This document shows positions 43,813 through 52,865 of a stretch of 64,000 nt of DNA, piece after piece. The DNA comes from JAFEBO01 sp036392375 (GTDB lineage: Bacteria > Planctomycetota > Phycisphaerae > Phycisphaerales > UBA1924): contig DASVYC010000036.1 in assembly GCA_036392375.1 (NCBI GenBank), positions 1-64,000 on the forward strand, read 5' to 3'. Positions within the stretch are counted from its first letter, which is position 1; every line of letters begins with the position of its first letter. The notes under the pieces are model-generated. The model searched no databases, was not told where the DNA came from, and saw nothing but the letters and a program-made list of their open reading frames with translations. Both the position numbers and the translations under genes were made by a program.

Positions 43813-44844
43813 ATGGACGAAGGAGGCCGCCGCATCAACTCGCTTCTGGTCAGCCCGCCGGTGCTGTTCTTTTTCTTGGGTGTCGTCGCGGCCCTGGTGA
43901 AGTCCAACCTCCGCGTCCCCCGCGCCATCACCAAGCTCTTGTCGCTCTATCTGCTGTGGGCGATCGGGTTCCAGGGCGGGGTCGAGCTCCTTCACGGCGG
44001 GCTGCATGCGCACGTGGCAATCAGCCTCGGCCTCGCGATGCTGCTCTCCCTGATCGTCCCCGTGTACTCGTTCTTCGTGCTGCGGCTGCGGCTCACCGCG
44101 ACCGACGCCGCGGCGATGGCCGCGACGTACGGCAGCATCTCCGCCGTCACGTTCATGACCGCGTGCACCGTGCTGGAACAGCGCGGCATCGTGTTCGGCG
44201 GACACATGGTTGCCGCGATGGCGCTGATGGAGTCCCCCGCGATCGTGATCGGCGTGCTGCTCTTGCGCTTGTTCCCGGGCGATCCGGGCGCTCCGGTCGC
44301 GGTGCTCAAGAACCGCCGCCGCCCGTCCGACACCGATCCCAGGCAGGGCATCCCGTGGGGCAAGCTGCTGCACGAGGCGTTCCTCAACGGGCCGGTGCTG
44401 CTGCTGCTCGGCAGCCTCGCGATCGGCATGCTCACCGGTGACCGGGGCTACGCAGCGTTCAAACCACTGTGCACCGACCTGTTCAACGGCGTGCTTGTCT
44501 TCTTCCTGCTCGATCTCGGCCTGGTCGCGGCGCGGAGGCTGCGCTCACTCCGCCAGGCCGGTTGGTTCGTCATCGCGTTCGGATTGCTGACTCCACTCCT
44601 GAACGCGGCCCTTGCAATTGCGCTCGCGTTCTTCGCTGGTCTGCACCAGGGCGACGCGATCCTGCTCGCGGTGCTCGCGTCGAGCGCCTCGTACATCGCC
44701 GTTCCCGCGGCCATGCGGCTTGTGATCCCGCAGGCGAACCCTGGGTTGTACATCCCCAGCGCGCTGGCCATCACCTTCCCGTTCAACATCGCGCTGGGGA
44801 TTCCCCTGTACATCGCCACAGTGAAAATGCTTATTCCGTCGTGA
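43813..44844 (+). CDS. Sodium-dependent bicarbonate permease SbtA-like
   Basis: 343 residues from the ATG at 43813. Ten hydrophobic helices in two inverted halves, the SbtA plan: INSLLVSPPVLFFFLGVVAA, NLRVPRAITKLLSLYLLWAI, GFQGGVELLHGGLHAHVAIS, MAATYGSISAVTFMTACTVL, HMVAAMALMESPAIVIGVLL, and YIAVPAAMRLVIPQANPGLY. SbtA takes up bicarbonate with sodium. A cytoplasmic loop with RRPSDTDPRQ lies mid-protein. The regulatory PII-like SbtB is not adjacent. rnpA lies upstream, 97 bases away. Confidence 0.85.
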   Translation: MDEGGRRINSLLVSPPVLFFFLGVVAALVKSNLRVPRAITKLLSLYLLWAIGFQGGVELLHGGLHAHVAISLGLAMLLSLIVPVYSFFVLRLRLTATDAAAMAATYGSISAVTFMTACTVLEQRGIVFGGHMVAAMALMESPAIVIGVLLLRLFPGDPGAPVAVLKNRRRPSDTDPRQGIPWGKLLHEAFLNGPVLLLLGSLAIGMLTGDRGYAAFKPLCTDLFNGVLVFFLLDLGLVAARRLRSLRQAGWFVIAFGLLTPLLNAALAIALAFFAGLHQGDAILLAVLASSASYIAVPAAMRLVIPQANPGLYIPSALAITFPFNIALGIPLYIATVKMLIPS

Positions 44845-45069
44845 AACAGCGCGAGTGCGGTCAGCAATGAGTCGGCCTTCGTTCGGCGCTCGAAACGCAC
44901 CCACCCGAAACCACAAGAAGTTCGGGTTCGAAACCCGATGGGCAGGGAAGGTATCGACTAAACTCCTTGGTTCTCACGCTCTGTCGCGGCTTGCGCCGCC
45001 GACGGCCGACGCGAGAGCCACGTCCCGCCGATCGCCGCGGAACGAATGAGTCTGACCGCGAAGGAACCC

Positions 45070-46116
<1,047 letters not shown>

Positions 46117-46140
46117 TGCGCCACCAGATTCTCTTCGCGC

Positions 46141-47535
46141 TTATCGCTCCGACTTAGCCAGCAAGTCGACGATGCCGCTGGCGGTGGCGATCAGGGCATT
46201 CTGATCAACCGGCTTCTCCGTGTCGTTCCACCCGATCGAGACCGCGAAGAACGCGCCGTCGTCACGCTCCAGCAGCCACGTGAGGTTGAGCACCCCGGGC
46301 TCCGAACCGCCTTTGAATGCGACGCTCTTCCATACTTTCTTGTCCACCGACATGCCCGGGTTGATCCGCATCACGCGGCTCAGTTCGGACATTCCCTCCC
46401 GTTTCTCGATCGCGTGCAACCAGGCTATGGCCTTGCAGCAGTCCCTCGCGCTCGCGAACCACTCCACCCGATCGATCGCGATCGGGTTCTTCCACGCCGC
46501 GGCGGCGGCAAGATTGGGGACCGTCTTCGCGACCTCGCTCTCCTTCCCGCTGATGAGAGCACGCCGCCCAGCCGCGTCCGCATCGGCGTAACGAGTGACA
46601 AGCGACGGATCGCTCGCGAGCTTGATCCGGAACATCTCCATCGTCGACAAGAACGGGGTCGTCTTCTCGGCGCACGAGTTGCGTGCCGCCTGATACGCCT
46701 CCACCGTGTCGCGCCCCACGAAGGCGAGCAGGTGATCCGTCGCGGTGTTGTCGCTGATCGAGATCATCTTCGCCGCGTACTCCGAGACTGGGAACTCAGA
46801 GCCCGGCGCGCGGTTCTGCATCTCTCCGTTCGGCAGGCTTTTCAGCTCGCTTTGGATCGCGAGTTTCTCATCCCACGACGCCTGCTTGGCCAGCACTTTC
46901 TCGGCGAGCGCACCGAGCACCCAGAGCTTGAACGTCGATCCGATCGCCTGGCAGCGGTCGGGGTTGAACGTGTGCACATCGCGCAACGTGGGCTCACCCG
47001 TCTCGTTGATCGTGACGCGGGAGGCCGCGAAGCTCACCGAGCCGGGCATCCCCTTCAGTCTCGCATCCAGGTCCGTCCACGCCGCGAACGGCGACTTCGG
47101 CGGAGCCGGTGGTCGGATCAGCAGGCCGTTGATCTTTCCGTCGGCGTCGACCGATATCGAAACCTCCAGCACGGCCGCACCCCGCACCGCCGCGACGAGC
47201 TCATTGTCGCCGCCTCCGGGTCGGACCGACTCCACCATCGCCCCGGACTTGAACGCCGAACTCCGCAGCTGCTGGGTCAGTTGCTTCACACGCTCCGCTG
47301 GAACGGCCTTCAGAAACTCGGGTGTAAACCGCTCTGCGGGATCCCCGAGTTCGACACGCCCGTTCAGCGCGTCGATATACCACGCCAATTGCTTGCCTGC
47401 CGGCGTCGATGGCAGCGTCGCCCCGAGGGCCGGCGATGGTGCGGCATCTGCTGGCTCACCGAACGCCCGATGCGCGGCCGCCGCATTCAACACCATCGCC
47501 ACGACTGCCGTCGCAAGCCATCGTTTGGGACGCAT
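46141..47535 (-). CDS. Beta-lactamase-fold serine hydrolase, exported
   Basis: 464 residues from the ATG at 47535. A signal peptide (MRPKRWLATAVVAMVLNAAA), then an N-terminal region of about 160 residues of the DUF3887-like type (AVPAERVKQLTQQLRSSAFK, VEVSISVDADGK-like strands). The class A domain follows: S200-T-F-K203 in AIGSTFKLWVLGAL and S261-D-N in ISDNTATDHLLAF. The KTG triad position reads VAFKGGSEPG (KGG). The general base Glu166 equivalent is not obvious. It may be a true but unusual beta-lactamase, or a DD-peptidase or esterase of the same fold. Four residues from the stop lies a 25-base gap to the convergent desaturase. Confidence 0.75.
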   Translation of the reverse strand: MRPKRWLATAVVAMVLNAAAAHRAFGEPADAAPSPALGATLPSTPAGKQLAWYIDALNGRVELGDPAERFTPEFLKAVPAERVKQLTQQLRSSAFKSGAMVESVRPGGGDNELVAAVRGAAVLEVSISVDADGKINGLLIRPPAPPKSPFAAWTDLDARLKGMPGSVSFAASRVTINETGEPTLRDVHTFNPDRCQAIGSTFKLWVLGALAEKVLAKQASWDEKLAIQSELKSLPNGEMQNRAPGSEFPVSEYAAKMISISDNTATDHLLAFVGRDTVEAYQAARNSCAEKTTPFLSTMEMFRIKLASDPSLVTRYADADAAGRRALISGKESEVAKTVPNLAAAAAWKNPIAIDRVEWFASARDCCKAIAWLHAIEKREGMSELSRVMRINPGMSVDKKVWKSVAFKGGSEPGVLNLTWLLERDDGAFFAVSIGWNDTEKPVDQNALIATASGIVDLLAKSER

Positions 47536-47671
47536 GTATCCTCCCGCGCGCGACGATCGGCTCGCCGACGCCGAAGAAAGCGTATGCAGAAGCGCAGACT
47601 TCTCCGGCTGCGGGCAGGAATGAACCGGAACGATCCGGTCAGCGAGACTTCGACACATCGAGTCGATCGGA

Positions 47672-48466
47672 TCACTTCCGCGCCGTGATGTTCGCCGAGA
47701 CGATGTACCGCTCCAGGCTCGCACCCGGCGCCCACGTCTTGATCAGCTCGCGGCTTGCGTCCTTGGGCGTGATCGCGATCTCGCGGAGCCCCGCGGCCTG
47801 CATCCACGACGTCAGTTCCGCGATCGACGCCGCGCCCGACGCGCACGCCGAGTACAACGCCAGATTCCCCTTGACGTGCGGCGGGAGCTCCGCCGTCAGC
47901 ACCACATCGCTGATCGCCACCCGCCCGCCCGCCTTCAGCACCCGCGCCACCTCGCGGAAGACCGCCGCCTTGTCCGGGCTGAGATTCACCACGCAGTTCG
48001 AGATCACGACATCGACCGTCGCGTCGCCCAGCGGCAGCGCCTCGATCTGGCCCAGCCGGAACTCCACATTCGCGAATCCGCCCTCCGCCGCATTCTGCCG
48101 CGCCTTGGCGAGCATCTCGTGCGTCATGTCTACACCAATGACGCGCCCCGTGGTGCCCACCCGCTTGGCCGCGAGGAAGCAATCGATCCCCGCGCCCGAA
48201 CCCAGATCGAGCACGGTTTCACCGGGCTGCAACGCCGCCACCTCGAGCGGCACGCCGCAACCCAAGCCCAGGTTCGCCCCCGCGGGAATGTCCTTCAAGT
48301 CCGACGACAGGTATCCCATCGCCGCCGAAGCCACGTCCATCGACGGCGCACAACACGAGTCGCCCCCCACAGCCGCAGGCCCGCAGCCGCAGCCCGAGCC
48401 GCCTTGCACCGCCGCCTTGCGATAGTGCTCCCGCACCGCGTCGAGAATCTGTTGCGTGTTTTCCAT
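47672..48466 (-). CDS. arsM: Arsenite methyltransferase ArsM
   Basis: 264 residues from the ATG at 48466. The ArsM landmarks are present: a Cys-rich N-terminus (GSGCGCGP, DSCCAPS), SAM motif VLDLGSGAGIDCFLAAKRV, and the three arsenic-binding Cys in NLGLGCGVP, ISNCVVNLSPDK and YSACASGA. The C-terminus WAPGASLERYIVSANITARK is typical. It converts As(III) to methylated species with SAM. It follows an ArsR regulator by 59 bases on the same strand, making an arsenic-detoxification operon. No arsB/acr3 or arsC is near. Confidence 0.92.
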   Translation of the reverse strand: MENTQQILDAVREHYRKAAVQGGSGCGCGPAAVGGDSCCAPSMDVASAAMGYLSSDLKDIPAGANLGLGCGVPLEVAALQPGETVLDLGSGAGIDCFLAAKRVGTTGRVIGVDMTHEMLAKARQNAAEGGFANVEFRLGQIEALPLGDATVDVVISNCVVNLSPDKAAVFREVARVLKAGGRVAISDVVLTAELPPHVKGNLALYSACASGAASIAELTSWMQAAGLREIAITPKDASRELIKTWAPGASLERYIVSANITARK

Positions 48467-48525
48467 GATTCGTTCCTTTCGTTGGTTCGCGGCGGAATCA
48501 ACCGCCGTGTGATCCGCATGCGCAC

Positions 48526-49017
48526 TCACGACCGTGGCACCAGCTTCGAGCCCGAGCGGGACGCCTTGGTTCCCTTCGCGGGTTTGGTCGTGCGGGCACG
48601 CGTGTTCCCGGTCCTGCCAAGCGATTCCGATGGCCTGTGTTGCTGCGATGACCCGATCAGCCGCACCGCCGGCCTTGGCTCGCTCACGGCGTGCAACCGT
48701 TCGACGATCTCCCGCACCGACGCGAGCGTCTCGGCGTCGATGCCGCAGCACACCCGCCGCCCCTGCTTCAGGCACCAGATGACGCCCGCATCACGCAGCT
48801 CCTTGATGTGGTGCGAGACGGTGGAGGGCGCCACATGGACCGCCTCGGCGATCCGACCGACGCAGGATTCCTCGCTGTCCGCGGGCGTGCAGCACCCGCC
48901 CGCACCCGGATCACACGAGGATCCCGGCGCGCAGCAAGAGGCCAGCTCGAGCAGCAGCCGCAGACGCACCGGGCTGCCGATCGCGGCCAGAGCCCGGGCC
49001 ACGCTCTCGGTCTTCAT
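48526..49017 (-). CDS. arsR: ArsR-family arsenic-responsive repressor
   Basis: 163 residues from the ATG at 49017; an ATG at 49047 is also in frame but is inside a palindrome that looks like the operator, so the later start is preferred. The winged helix: ALAAIGSPVRLRLLLELA, VGRIAEAVHVAPSTVSHHIK, ELRDAGVIWCLKQGRRVCCG. A Cys-rich insertion, CCAPGSSCDPGAGGCC, sits between the first helix and the recognition helices and, with other Cys, could sense As(III); its position differs from the classical CxCxxC of E. coli ArsR. The C-terminal 45 residues are basic, rich in Ser, Arg and Lys, and probably disordered. Partner: arsM. Confidence 0.85.
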   Translation of the reverse strand: MKTESVARALAAIGSPVRLRLLLELASCCAPGSSCDPGAGGCCTPADSEESCVGRIAEAVHVAPSTVSHHIKELRDAGVIWCLKQGRRVCCGIDAETLASVREIVERLHAVSEPRPAVRLIGSSQQHRPSESLGRTGNTRARTTKPAKGTKASRSGSKLVPRS

Positions 49018-49039
49018 CTCGGTGCCTACAGTTTGATAT

Positions 49040-49055
49040 TTCGACATACATCGAA
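49040..49055. promoter_or_regulatory. Candidate ArsR operator
   Basis: An inverted repeat TTCGA-CATACA-TCGAA in an AT-rich stretch just upstream of arsR. It overlaps the in-frame ATG at 49047, which argues that translation starts at 49017. ArsR proteins bind AT-rich dyads at their own promoter, so autorepression is likely but inferred. Confidence 0.5.
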
Positions 49056-49138
49056 CTATACCCAAGCACGGCGCGCATGTCCAGTCGACCGCAGAGGAGT
49101 GGTGCGGGGGGGTCGGATGGGGGGCAGCCCAAAACGAA

Positions 49139-49160
49139 CAACGCCCCGAGTGGGGCGTTG
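49139..49160 (-). terminator. Terminator after rpiA
   Basis: A 9-bp stem CAACGCCCC / GGGGCGTTG with loop GAGT, followed on the minus strand by TTCGTTTTGG. It sits 23 bases after the rpiA stop and ahead of arsR on the same strand. Confidence 0.7.
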
Positions 49161-49183
49161 CATCATGCGACATCGGAAACGGC

Positions 49184-49858
49184 TCAGGCCCCAACTTTCC
49201 GGTGCATCTTCTCCACGCCCTTATCGGTCTCCACCAAGAGCTCCTGGCACTCGGTCAGGAACAGCCCGTGATCCGCCACGCCCGGGATCCGATCGATCTC
49301 CGCGGCGAGCTCCTCGACGTCGTGGTTCTCGATCGTGACATCGATCAGCAGGTGGCCGTTGTCGGTGAGGAAGAACTGGCCGTCGAGGGTGCGGCGGATG
49401 ACGCCGTTGAGGCCCATGTCGCGGAGGCGGGTCCGCAGCGAGGCAAGGCCGAAGGCCATCACCGCGATGGGCAGCGTGCAGGACTGGCCCAGGCGATCGA
49501 CGAGCTTGTTCTGGCCCACCATGTAGACGCAGCGGGACGCGGCGTGGGCGACGATGCGCTCGCGGACGATCGCGCCGCCCTTGCCCTTGAGCATCCGCAG
49601 CGAGGGATCGACCTCGTCGGCGCCGTCGAACAGATAATCGACGCGCTCGACCATCGCGAAATCGATGATGGGGATTTGGTAGCTGCGCGCGACGGTCTCG
49701 GTCGCGTGGCTGGTGGGGACGCACTGGACGGTCAGTCGCTCCTCGCGGATCCGCTCGGCGAGGGCGAGCACGCCGCGGGCGGCGGTGCGCCCGGTGCCGA
49801 GCCCGACGATCATGCCCGACTGGATTTCAGCGACCGCCGCGCGTGCGAGTGCGTCCAC
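49184..49858 (-). CDS. rpiA: Ribose-5-phosphate isomerase A
   Basis: 224 residues from a GTG at 49858 with GGAGG about eight bases upstream; an ATG at 49915 is in frame but too far ahead and badly placed. Motifs: GMIVGLGTGRTAARGV (phosphate-binding), VDYLFDGADEVDPSLRML (catalytic Asp), KGKGGAIVRERIVAHAA (catalytic Glu/Lys region), GVADHGLFL. It interconverts ribose-5-phosphate and ribulose-5-phosphate in the pentose phosphate pathway. Stand-alone gene. Confidence 0.93.
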   Translation of the reverse strand: MDALARAAVAEIQSGMIVGLGTGRTAARGVLALAERIREERLTVQCVPTSHATETVARSYQIPIIDFAMVERVDYLFDGADEVDPSLRMLKGKGGAIVRERIVAHAASRCVYMVGQNKLVDRLGQSCTLPIAVMAFGLASLRTRLRDMGLNGVIRRTLDGQFFLTDNGHLLIDVTIENHDVEELAAEIDRIPGVADHGLFLTECQELLVETDKGVEKMHRKVGA

Positions 49859-50248
49859 TGAGAGGACCTCCGTGCCGTTCCCACCGACCTTTTCCCCGGA
49901 AGACGTGAAACACATCGAAAGACTGTAGGCGTCGGGCGTGCGTTGTCGAACGCCTCGAGAGGATCAGAGGGAATTCACCACGTGAGACACAAAGGCATGG
50001 TGAGAGACCGTTCCACTCAAAGGGAGCCAAGGGCTCAAAAGGGGAGAGGCAGATCACAGGACACACGGGAGAGGCACCCGACGTCTCGGCACTGAACGAT
50101 CGCAGAGTCCGAGCGTGGCACGAACCCTCATCAAGAGCGCCCGTCACCCAGTTGCCGCCCTTCCAGCCCAGAGCTTTGAGCGCCGTGGGTGGAACGAGCC
50201 GTTCCAATTCTCGTCTCTCAGTGCCCCCGCCTCTCTTGTGACCAATCT
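49859..50248. other. Non-coding gap upstream of rpiA
   Basis: 390 bases between rpiA and the PfkB gene. A short degenerate relative of the long inverted repeat at 4750 (TTCACCACGTGAGACACAAA) is at 49974-49993. Nothing else recognised. Confidence 0.5.
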
Positions 50249-51421
50249 CTACTGCGGCAGCGGCATCGCCCGCAGCATCGCCGCCAGCCGCGCCTGATCC
50301 GGGCTTTGCGCATCCCGCACATACGCCCCGCTCGTCGCGCACGCGATCGCCAGACACTCGTCCAACTCCATGCCGCAGAGCTGCCCCAGCGCAAACCCGC
50401 TGTTGAAGTGATCGCCCGCGCCGGTGCTGAGTTTCGGTTCGGTGATGAACGGCCCGTCGAACCAGTGGCTCATACCCTGCGCGTTTGCCGCCGCCGCCCC
50501 CTCGCGCGGATGGATCACGACGCAATCAATGCCAAGTTTCGCGCGGATCGCCTCGGCCCCGAACCGCACCGATTGCCCGCGCCCCGGCCCGTGCGCGTCC
50601 TGCAGCGCATCAAGCTTCAGCACCGCCGCGATCCGCTCGGCCTCCGACAAGTTCAGCCCCAGCGTCACCGGCACCAGCGAATCGATCCGCCGGATCTTCA
50701 CCAGCGCGCCCTCGATGTCCGAGTCGCTCCGCTTCGCAGGGTCGCACAGATCCAGGAACACCCGCTTCTTCTTCGCGGCTCCTCCGAGCTTCGGGAACAC
50801 CTCATCGCACAGCCCATCCCAAATCGACTCGACGCCGCCCATCATCACCCAGTTCACGATGCCGATCAGCGCCGCGTTCTCGATCAATGCGAACAGCCGC
50901 TCCGCCCCAACGCTCTGCTTCAGCGACGCCCAATCGACATTCATCACGTTCCGCGGCTTGCCCAGCATCAGCTTGCCGTCGTCGAACTCCAGCGCATCCG
51001 TGTGCGCCGGCGGCCCGACCGGGATCACCCGCTTGCACCGTGCCGCGAACGGCTGATAGATCGGGTCCACCTCGCGCGGATTGTCCACCCGCCCCACCGT
51101 GCCGATGTACGTCACCGCCGCCCCGGCGCGGCCGAGCCCGCCCGCCATCAGCGGCCCGTTCCCACCGAAGCGGTCCTCTTCCACGACAAGTTCAATGTTC
51201 GCGCTCTTGCCCGCGGCGGCCGCCGCCCGACCGGCGAAGTGCTCGATCGTGCGGATACGCGTGAAGCCATCGAGCTTCATTGAGTGACGCTTATCGACGA
51301 CATGGATGATCGAATCGACAAAGCCGTCGAACCCGATGAGCACCGGCTTCTGTTCCAAGCTCGGCGCCGCCGCCACCAGCTTCTCCGCCGCCGCACTCGC
51401 AATATCCTGACGCGTTCGCAT
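50249..51421 (-). CDS. PfkB-family carbohydrate kinase
   Basis: 390 residues from the ATG at 51421. PfkB signatures: PVLIGFDGFVDSII, RFGGNGPLMAGGLGRAGAAV (glycine-rich substrate site) and the catalytic LSTGAGDHFNSGFALGQ with the GAGD anion hole and Asp base. The usual fold residues between (VFLDLCDPAKRSD, LGLNLSEAERIAAVL) fit. Longer than ribokinase and with a CDPAKR segment; sugar or nucleoside specificity is not readable. The upstream side holds the CACCCCT and GGATGTCGGAT repeats. Confidence 0.85.
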   Translation of the reverse strand: MRTRQDIASAAAEKLVAAAPSLEQKPVLIGFDGFVDSIIHVVDKRHSMKLDGFTRIRTIEHFAGRAAAAAGKSANIELVVEEDRFGGNGPLMAGGLGRAGAAVTYIGTVGRVDNPREVDPIYQPFAARCKRVIPVGPPAHTDALEFDDGKLMLGKPRNVMNVDWASLKQSVGAERLFALIENAALIGIVNWVMMGGVESIWDGLCDEVFPKLGGAAKKKRVFLDLCDPAKRSDSDIEGALVKIRRIDSLVPVTLGLNLSEAERIAAVLKLDALQDAHGPGRGQSVRFGAEAIRAKLGIDCVVIHPREGAAAANAQGMSHWFDGPFITEPKLSTGAGDHFNSGFALGQLCGMELDECLAIACATSGAYVRDAQSPDQARLAAMLRAMPLPQ

Positions 51422-51429
51422 GCCAGAAA

Positions 51430-51545
51430 GTAGGAAGGGGTGAGGGGTGAGGGGTGAGCCGGATGCCGGATGTCGGATGTCGGATGTCGGATGTCGGCTT
51501 GCATCGTCCTGCCCCACTGCCCCACTCCTCCACTGCCCCACTCCC
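51430..51545. repeat. Repeat-rich gap between the PfkB gene and rdgB
   Basis: From left: three GTGAGGG units (51439-51460), four GGATGTC units (51468-51492) and two CTGCCCCACTGCCCCACTCC tracts (51509-51545). The last runs into the rdgB ATG at 51546 and leaves no recognisable Shine-Dalgarno sequence. The same C-rich type precedes the starts at 3485 and 41860. Confidence 0.75.
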
Positions 51546-52781
51546 ATGCCCCTCCTCCTCGCCACCGCCAACCCTCACAAAGTCGAAGAGATGCAGGCGA
51601 TCTTCGCCGCGCTCCTCCCCGACCTCCGCCTGCTCTCCCTCGCCGACCTCCCCGGCGGCCCGCCCCCCGAGCCCGCCGAGACCGGCACCACCTTCGAAGC
51701 AAACGCCACCATCAAGGCCCGCGCCTACGGCGTCGCCAGCGGCATGGCCTGCCTCGCCGACGACTCAGGCCTCGAGATCGACGCCCTCCAAGGCCGCCCC
51801 GGCGTTATCTCGTCCCACTACTGCACCGACGGCCAAGAAACCGGCATGACCCGCGCGCAGCGCGACCAAGCCAACAACCAGCGCGTGCTCCGCGAACTCG
51901 AAGGCGTGGCGCCCGAAGATCGCACCGCGCGATTCGTGTGCACGATGGCATTGGCCTTTGGGGGCGGGGCCTTCCAGGCCCCGCCGACTCCGTCCTTGAG
52001 CCCACTTTCCGCCAAGAGTGCCCTCCAGTCCCCGGTTCGTAAATCCCACACCGACTCCCTCCCTCACTGGGAACAAGCCGGCGCCACCTACTCCCTCACC
52101 TTCTGCACACTCGACTCCGACCTCTCCCCCCAAGAGCGCCAGATCGTCCTCGACGCATGCATGCATTGGCACGCAACCCGCGCCCACGTCGAAGTCGTGG
52201 TCGTGATGCCAGACCACGTCCATCTCGTCGTCCGACCGCTTCAACAGCCCGACGGAGCATGGCCGTCGATCCCGTGGCTCATGCAGAGCATCAAGACCTT
52301 CACCGCCCGCGAAATCAACAGAGTCCGTGGCCGCAGCGGCACCCTTTGGCAAGACGAGTACTTCGACCGCATCGTCCGCCGCGACGGTGAGCTGGAAGAC
52401 ATCGTTCACTACATCGGAGAGAACCCGGTTCGGAAGGGGCTCGCGAGTACGTGGAGCGAGTATCCGTTCATCGAAGGCGCGAGGCCGAAGGAATGGAAGA
52501 GACGCCGGGGCCTAGAAGGCCCCGCCCCCGCCCCGGTTCTCCTCGTCCGCGGCACCTTCGAAGGCCGCATCGGCCTCCCCACCGAAGTCCCCCGCGGTTC
52601 CCACGGCTTCGGCTACGACCCCCTCTTCCTCGTCGCGCCCGCCTTCACGCACACCGGCGCCGAGCTCGATCCTTCCGAGAAAAACCGCCTCAGCCACCGC
52701 GCCGCCGCGGCGGGACAGATGGCGGCGAAGATCCGTGCCTTGCTCGCGACCGACCCTGCCGCGTTCCAAAGCCGGGCTTGA
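51546..52781 (+). CDS. rdgB: RdgB/HAM1 non-canonical purine NTP pyrophosphatase with an in-frame RAYT transposase domain
   Basis: 411 residues against about 200 for the family. Residues 1-138 are the first part of HAM1: LLATANPHKVEEMQ, TGTTFEANATIKARAYGVAS, CLADDSGLEIDALQGRPGVI and ARFVCTMALAF. Residues 330-411 are the rest: VLLVRGTFEGRI, GSHGFGYDPLFLV and SEKNRLSHRAAAAGQMAAKI. All HAM1 landmarks survive. The join is normally a short loop between two strands; here about 190 residues intervene, forming a Y1/HUH RAYT domain (TYSLTFCTL, VVVVMPDHVHLVVRPL, LMQSIKTFTAREINR, GTLWQDEYFDRIVRR, HYIGENPVRKGL). The frame is open through both joints. Start ATG at 51546. Confidence 0.93.
   Translation: MPLLLATANPHKVEEMQAIFAALLPDLRLLSLADLPGGPPPEPAETGTTFEANATIKARAYGVASGMACLADDSGLEIDALQGRPGVISSHYCTDGQETGMTRAQRDQANNQRVLRELEGVAPEDRTARFVCTMALAFGGGAFQAPPTPSLSPLSAKSALQSPVRKSHTDSLPHWEQAGATYSLTFCTLDSDLSPQERQIVLDACMHWHATRAHVEVVVVMPDHVHLVVRPLQQPDGAWPSIPWLMQSIKTFTAREINRVRGRSGTLWQDEYFDRIVRRDGELEDIVHYIGENPVRKGLASTWSEYPFIEGARPKEWKRRRGLEGPAPAPVLLVRGTFEGRIGLPTEVPRGSHGFGYDPLFLVAPAFTHTGAELDPSEKNRLSHRAAAAGQMAAKIRALLATDPAAFQSRA
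51963..51985 (+). repeat. Left REP of the RAYT insertion
   Basis: A perfect 10-bp stem, GGCGGGGCCT and AGGCCCCGCC around TCC. It is translated as GGAFQAPP within rdgB. Identical to the 13516 copy. Confidence 0.9.
52506..52524 (-). repeat. Right REP of the RAYT insertion
   Basis: An 8-bp stem CGGGGCCT / AGGCCCCG around AGA. Its reverse complement matches the left REP over 24 bases with one mismatch (TTCTAGG versus TTCCAGG), so the two ends are in inverted orientation. Translated as GLEGPAPAP. Confidence 0.88.
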
Positions 52782-52865
52782 TTCACCCCGGCCTCTTCGG
52801 ATAGTCTCGTCCTCTCGTCCGCGGCGTTCGCCGCGGCTTCTCCGTGTGCTCGCAAGGGTGGTCGC

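Larger units (their letters stand above)
51961..52530 (+). mobile_element. REP-flanked RAYT insertion inside rdgB
   Basis: About 570 bases, a multiple of three, inserted between the HAM1 codons for ALAF and VLLV. It starts with GGGGCGGGG and ends with CCCCGCCCCC, two REPs in inverted orientation (51963 and 52506). The interior encodes a Y1-type transposase domain with the HUH motif PDHVHLV (His224, His226) and candidate nucleophile Tyr289 in HYIGENP. No in-frame ATG lies upstream of the core, so the domain depends on the rdgB start. REP-associated tyrosine transposases mobilise REPs in other bacteria, normally from stand-alone genes. Confidence 0.88.

Noticed and set aside
51960..52530. rdgB as a pseudogene broken by transposition
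   Set aside because: The frame stays open through both joints and all HAM1 motifs are intact on both sides, so a functional product is possible.
51546..52781. Intein inside rdgB
   Set aside because: No Cys/Ser splice residue at the left joint, no C-terminal HN-Cys/Ser/Thr, and no homing-endonuclease motif; instead HUH/Y1 motifs and REPs at the ends.
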